Part shown: positions 62,468 to 64,000 of the stretch, one piece after another
Layout of the letters: each line of letters starts with the position of its first letter
Numbering within the stretch: the stretch's first letter is position 1
DNA from: Glacieibacterium frigidum
GTDB taxonomy: Bacteria > Pseudomonadota > Alphaproteobacteria > Sphingomonadales > Sphingomonadaceae
Direction: 5' to 3'
NCBI RefSeq assembly: GCF_007097155.1
Contig: NZ_VJWA01000001.1
Location: 1,521,501-1,585,500, forward strand
Length of the DNA: 64,000 nucleotides
Program-made: the position numbers and the translations under genes
The notes under the pieces: generated by a model
Database searches by the model: none
The model's input: only the letters and a program-made list of their open reading frames with translations
What the model was told of the DNA's origin: nothing

Positions 62468-63934
62468 TTAGATCATCCGCTCCGACAGCATCGACAGCTG
62501 GTCGGGCACCTCGAGGTCCTCCTGGTCGGTCAGGCGGGTCGGGTAGTCGCCGGTGAAGCAGGCGTCGCAATATTGCGGGGCGTCGTCGAGGCGGATTTCC
62601 TCGCCGACGGCGCGGTACAGGCCATCGGTCGAGACGAATGCCAGGCTGTCGACCTTGATGTACTCGCGCATCCGCTCGACATCCATGTTCGCCGCGAGCA
62701 GCTTCGACCGCGCCGGCGTATCGACACCGTAGTAGCAGCTGTGGCGCGTCGGCGGCGACGCGATGCGCATGTGCACCTCGGCGGCGCCGGCATCGCGCAT
62801 CATCTGGACGATCTTCAGGCTGGTCGTGCCGCGCACGATCGAATCGTCGATCAGCACGATGCGCTTGCCGTCGATCATCGCGCGATTGGCATTGTGCTTG
62901 AGCTTGACGCCGAGGTTGCGGATCTGGTCGCCGGGCTGGATGAAAGTCCGCCCGACATAGTGCGAGCGGATGATGCCGAGTTCGAACGGCAGGCCGCTCT
63001 CCTGCGCATAGCCGATCGCTGCCGGCACGCCCGAATCGGGTACCGGCACGATCATGTCGACGTCGGCCGGGGCCTCGCGTGCCAGCTCGGCACCGATGCG
63101 CTTGCGGACCTGATAGACGCTCGACCCGTCGACGACCGAATCGGGGCGGCTGAAATAGACGTGCTCGAAGATGCACGGACGCGGGCGGACGATGCCGAAC
63201 GGACGCAGCGAGCGCAGGCCGCGCGCGGTGATGACAATCAGCTCGCCGGGCTCGACGGCGCGCAGGAAAGTCGCGCCGACGACGTCGAGCGCCACGGTCT
63301 CCGACGCGAGAATGTACGAATCGCCGAGGCGGCCAAGGACCAGCGGCCGCACGCCGAGCGGATCGCGGCAGGCGATCATGCCCTCGCCGGTCAGGCAGAG
63401 CAGCGAGTAGGCGCCCTCGACCTGCTTCAGCGCGTCGATGAACCGGTCGAGCAGGGTGCGATAGGTGCTGGTGGCGACGAGGTGGATGATCACCTCGGTA
63501 TCGCTCGTCGACTGAAAGATCGAGCCGCGGCGCACCAGCTCGCGGCGCAGTTTGACCGCGTTCGAGATATTGCCGTTGTGCGCAATCGCGAAGCCGCCCG
63601 ACGACAGTTCGGCGTACAGAGGCTGGACGTTGCGCAGCGCGGTCTCGCCGGTCGTGGCATAGCGGTTGTGGCCGATGGCGATCTTGCCCTTCAGCTGGCG
63701 GATCACCTCGTCCGAATCGAAGTTGCCGGCGACATGACCCATCGCGCGGTGGGTGTGGAAATCGCTGCCGTCGAAGGTGGTGATGCCCGCCGCCTCCTGC
63801 CCGCGATGCTGGAGCGCGTGCAGCCCCAGCGCGGTCAGCGCCGCCGCCCCTTCGGCGCCGTAGACGCCGATGACCCCGCACTCCTCGTGCAGATGGTCTT
63901 GTTCCCAGGGATCGGTGGTCAGCATGGCGTCCAT
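62468..63934 (-). CDS. purF: Amidophosphoribosyltransferase
   Basis: First committed step of purine synthesis: PRPP plus glutamine to phosphoribosylamine. It is 488 residues. The N-terminal glutamine site starts at Cys19 (EECGVIGVYG) after an 18-residue propeptide, and the PRTase motif VLIDDSIVRGTTSLKI is intact. Other segments are LQHRGQEAAGI, IAHNGNISN and ACFTGDYPT. The 66 bases upstream to the window end hold part of its promoter region. Confidence 0.97.
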   Translation of the reverse strand: MDAMLTTDPWEQDHLHEECGVIGVYGAEGAAALTALGLHALQHRGQEAAGITTFDGSDFHTHRAMGHVAGNFDSDEVIRQLKGKIAIGHNRYATTGETALRNVQPLYAELSSGGFAIAHNGNISNAVKLRRELVRRGSIFQSTSDTEVIIHLVATSTYRTLLDRFIDALKQVEGAYSLLCLTGEGMIACRDPLGVRPLVLGRLGDSYILASETVALDVVGATFLRAVEPGELIVITARGLRSLRPFGIVRPRPCIFEHVYFSRPDSVVDGSSVYQVRKRIGAELAREAPADVDMIVPVPDSGVPAAIGYAQESGLPFELGIIRSHYVGRTFIQPGDQIRNLGVKLKHNANRAMIDGKRIVLIDDSIVRGTTSLKIVQMMRDAGAAEVHMRIASPPTRHSCYYGVDTPARSKLLAANMDVERMREYIKVDSLAFVSTDGLYRAVGEEIRLDDAPQYCDACFTGDYPTRLTDQEDLEVPDQLSMLSERMI

Positions 63935-64000
63935 GGGACTCCTCGCGCAGCGGCTTGAGCGGGCATATAGGGGGGGCGGGGCCGGTTGTCGCCCCCGATA

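Overview
The window is ordinary chromosome of a high-GC alphaproteobacterium, almost certainly a Sphingomonas or close relative. The evidence is uniformly GC-rich codon use, frequent GTG starts and 4-base stop/start overlaps, a PEPxxWA-CTERM protein with an exosortase/EpsI pair, a class II (plant-type) DAHP synthase, and a MerR-regulated acyl-CoA dehydrogenase/thiolase/hydratase-dehydrogenase block. There is no integrase, transposase, rRNA operon or CRISPR array. Three tRNA genes (Ala-CGC, Gln-CTG, Glu-CTC) lie between protein genes.

Layout. 1-1622: flagellar edge, with flhA (cut by the window start) behind a lytic transglycosylase. 1709-4682: AsmA-family protein and a LuxR regulator with a degenerate receiver. 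4672-10085: minus-strand glycosyltransferase, metallophosphoesterase, tRNA-Ala, phhA, GT-C membrane protein, tRNA-Gln and a membrane-anchored cytochrome c. 10238-13567: pheA and a GGDEF/EAL protein. 13564-15468: an unusual pair, an AvrRpt2-like cysteine protease carrying five tandem repeats and a small EF-hand protein. 15593-21405: MerR-controlled beta-oxidation operon with a perfect palindromic operator in the promoter spacer and a 27-bp inverted repeat before the last gene. 21463-23129: PEP-CTERM protein and a YkuE-like phosphoesterase. 23229-31100: kdpFABCDE potassium uptake operon, led by an extra 27-residue membrane peptide.

31045-42398 is a mosaic: DoxX protein, tRNA-Glu, class II DAHP synthase with a long leader, cupin-like protein, glutathione reductase, DUF3089 hydrolase, GFA protein, a small metal locus (MerC, Fet4-like permease, Fur/Zur-type regulator), dxs, tlyA and DUF1345. 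nhaA follows (41873-43033). 43082-57190 is an exopolysaccharide/exosortase locus with two divergent arms. The minus arm is AAA ATPase, two GT2 enzymes, EpsD-type foldase and rmlA-C-D-B for dTDP-L-rhamnose. The plus arm is outer-membrane barrel, EpsE-type export protein, EpsF chain-length protein, EpsG-type ATPase with a broken Walker A motif, exosortase and EpsI. No Wzx flippase, Wzy polymerase or priming transferase is visible. 57187-63934: a predicted 50-residue membrane protein, truA, fmt, a CoiA-like nuclease, recR, def, a PhnA-domain protein, an SDR and purF.

The most interesting items are the repeat-protease/EF-hand pair, the aroG leader (strong promoter, operator-like palindrome and a coupled upstream ORF rich in aromatic codons), the MerR operator, the fadA/fadB hairpin and the small membrane ORFs. 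Functions are inferred from motifs read by eye; no database search was run.
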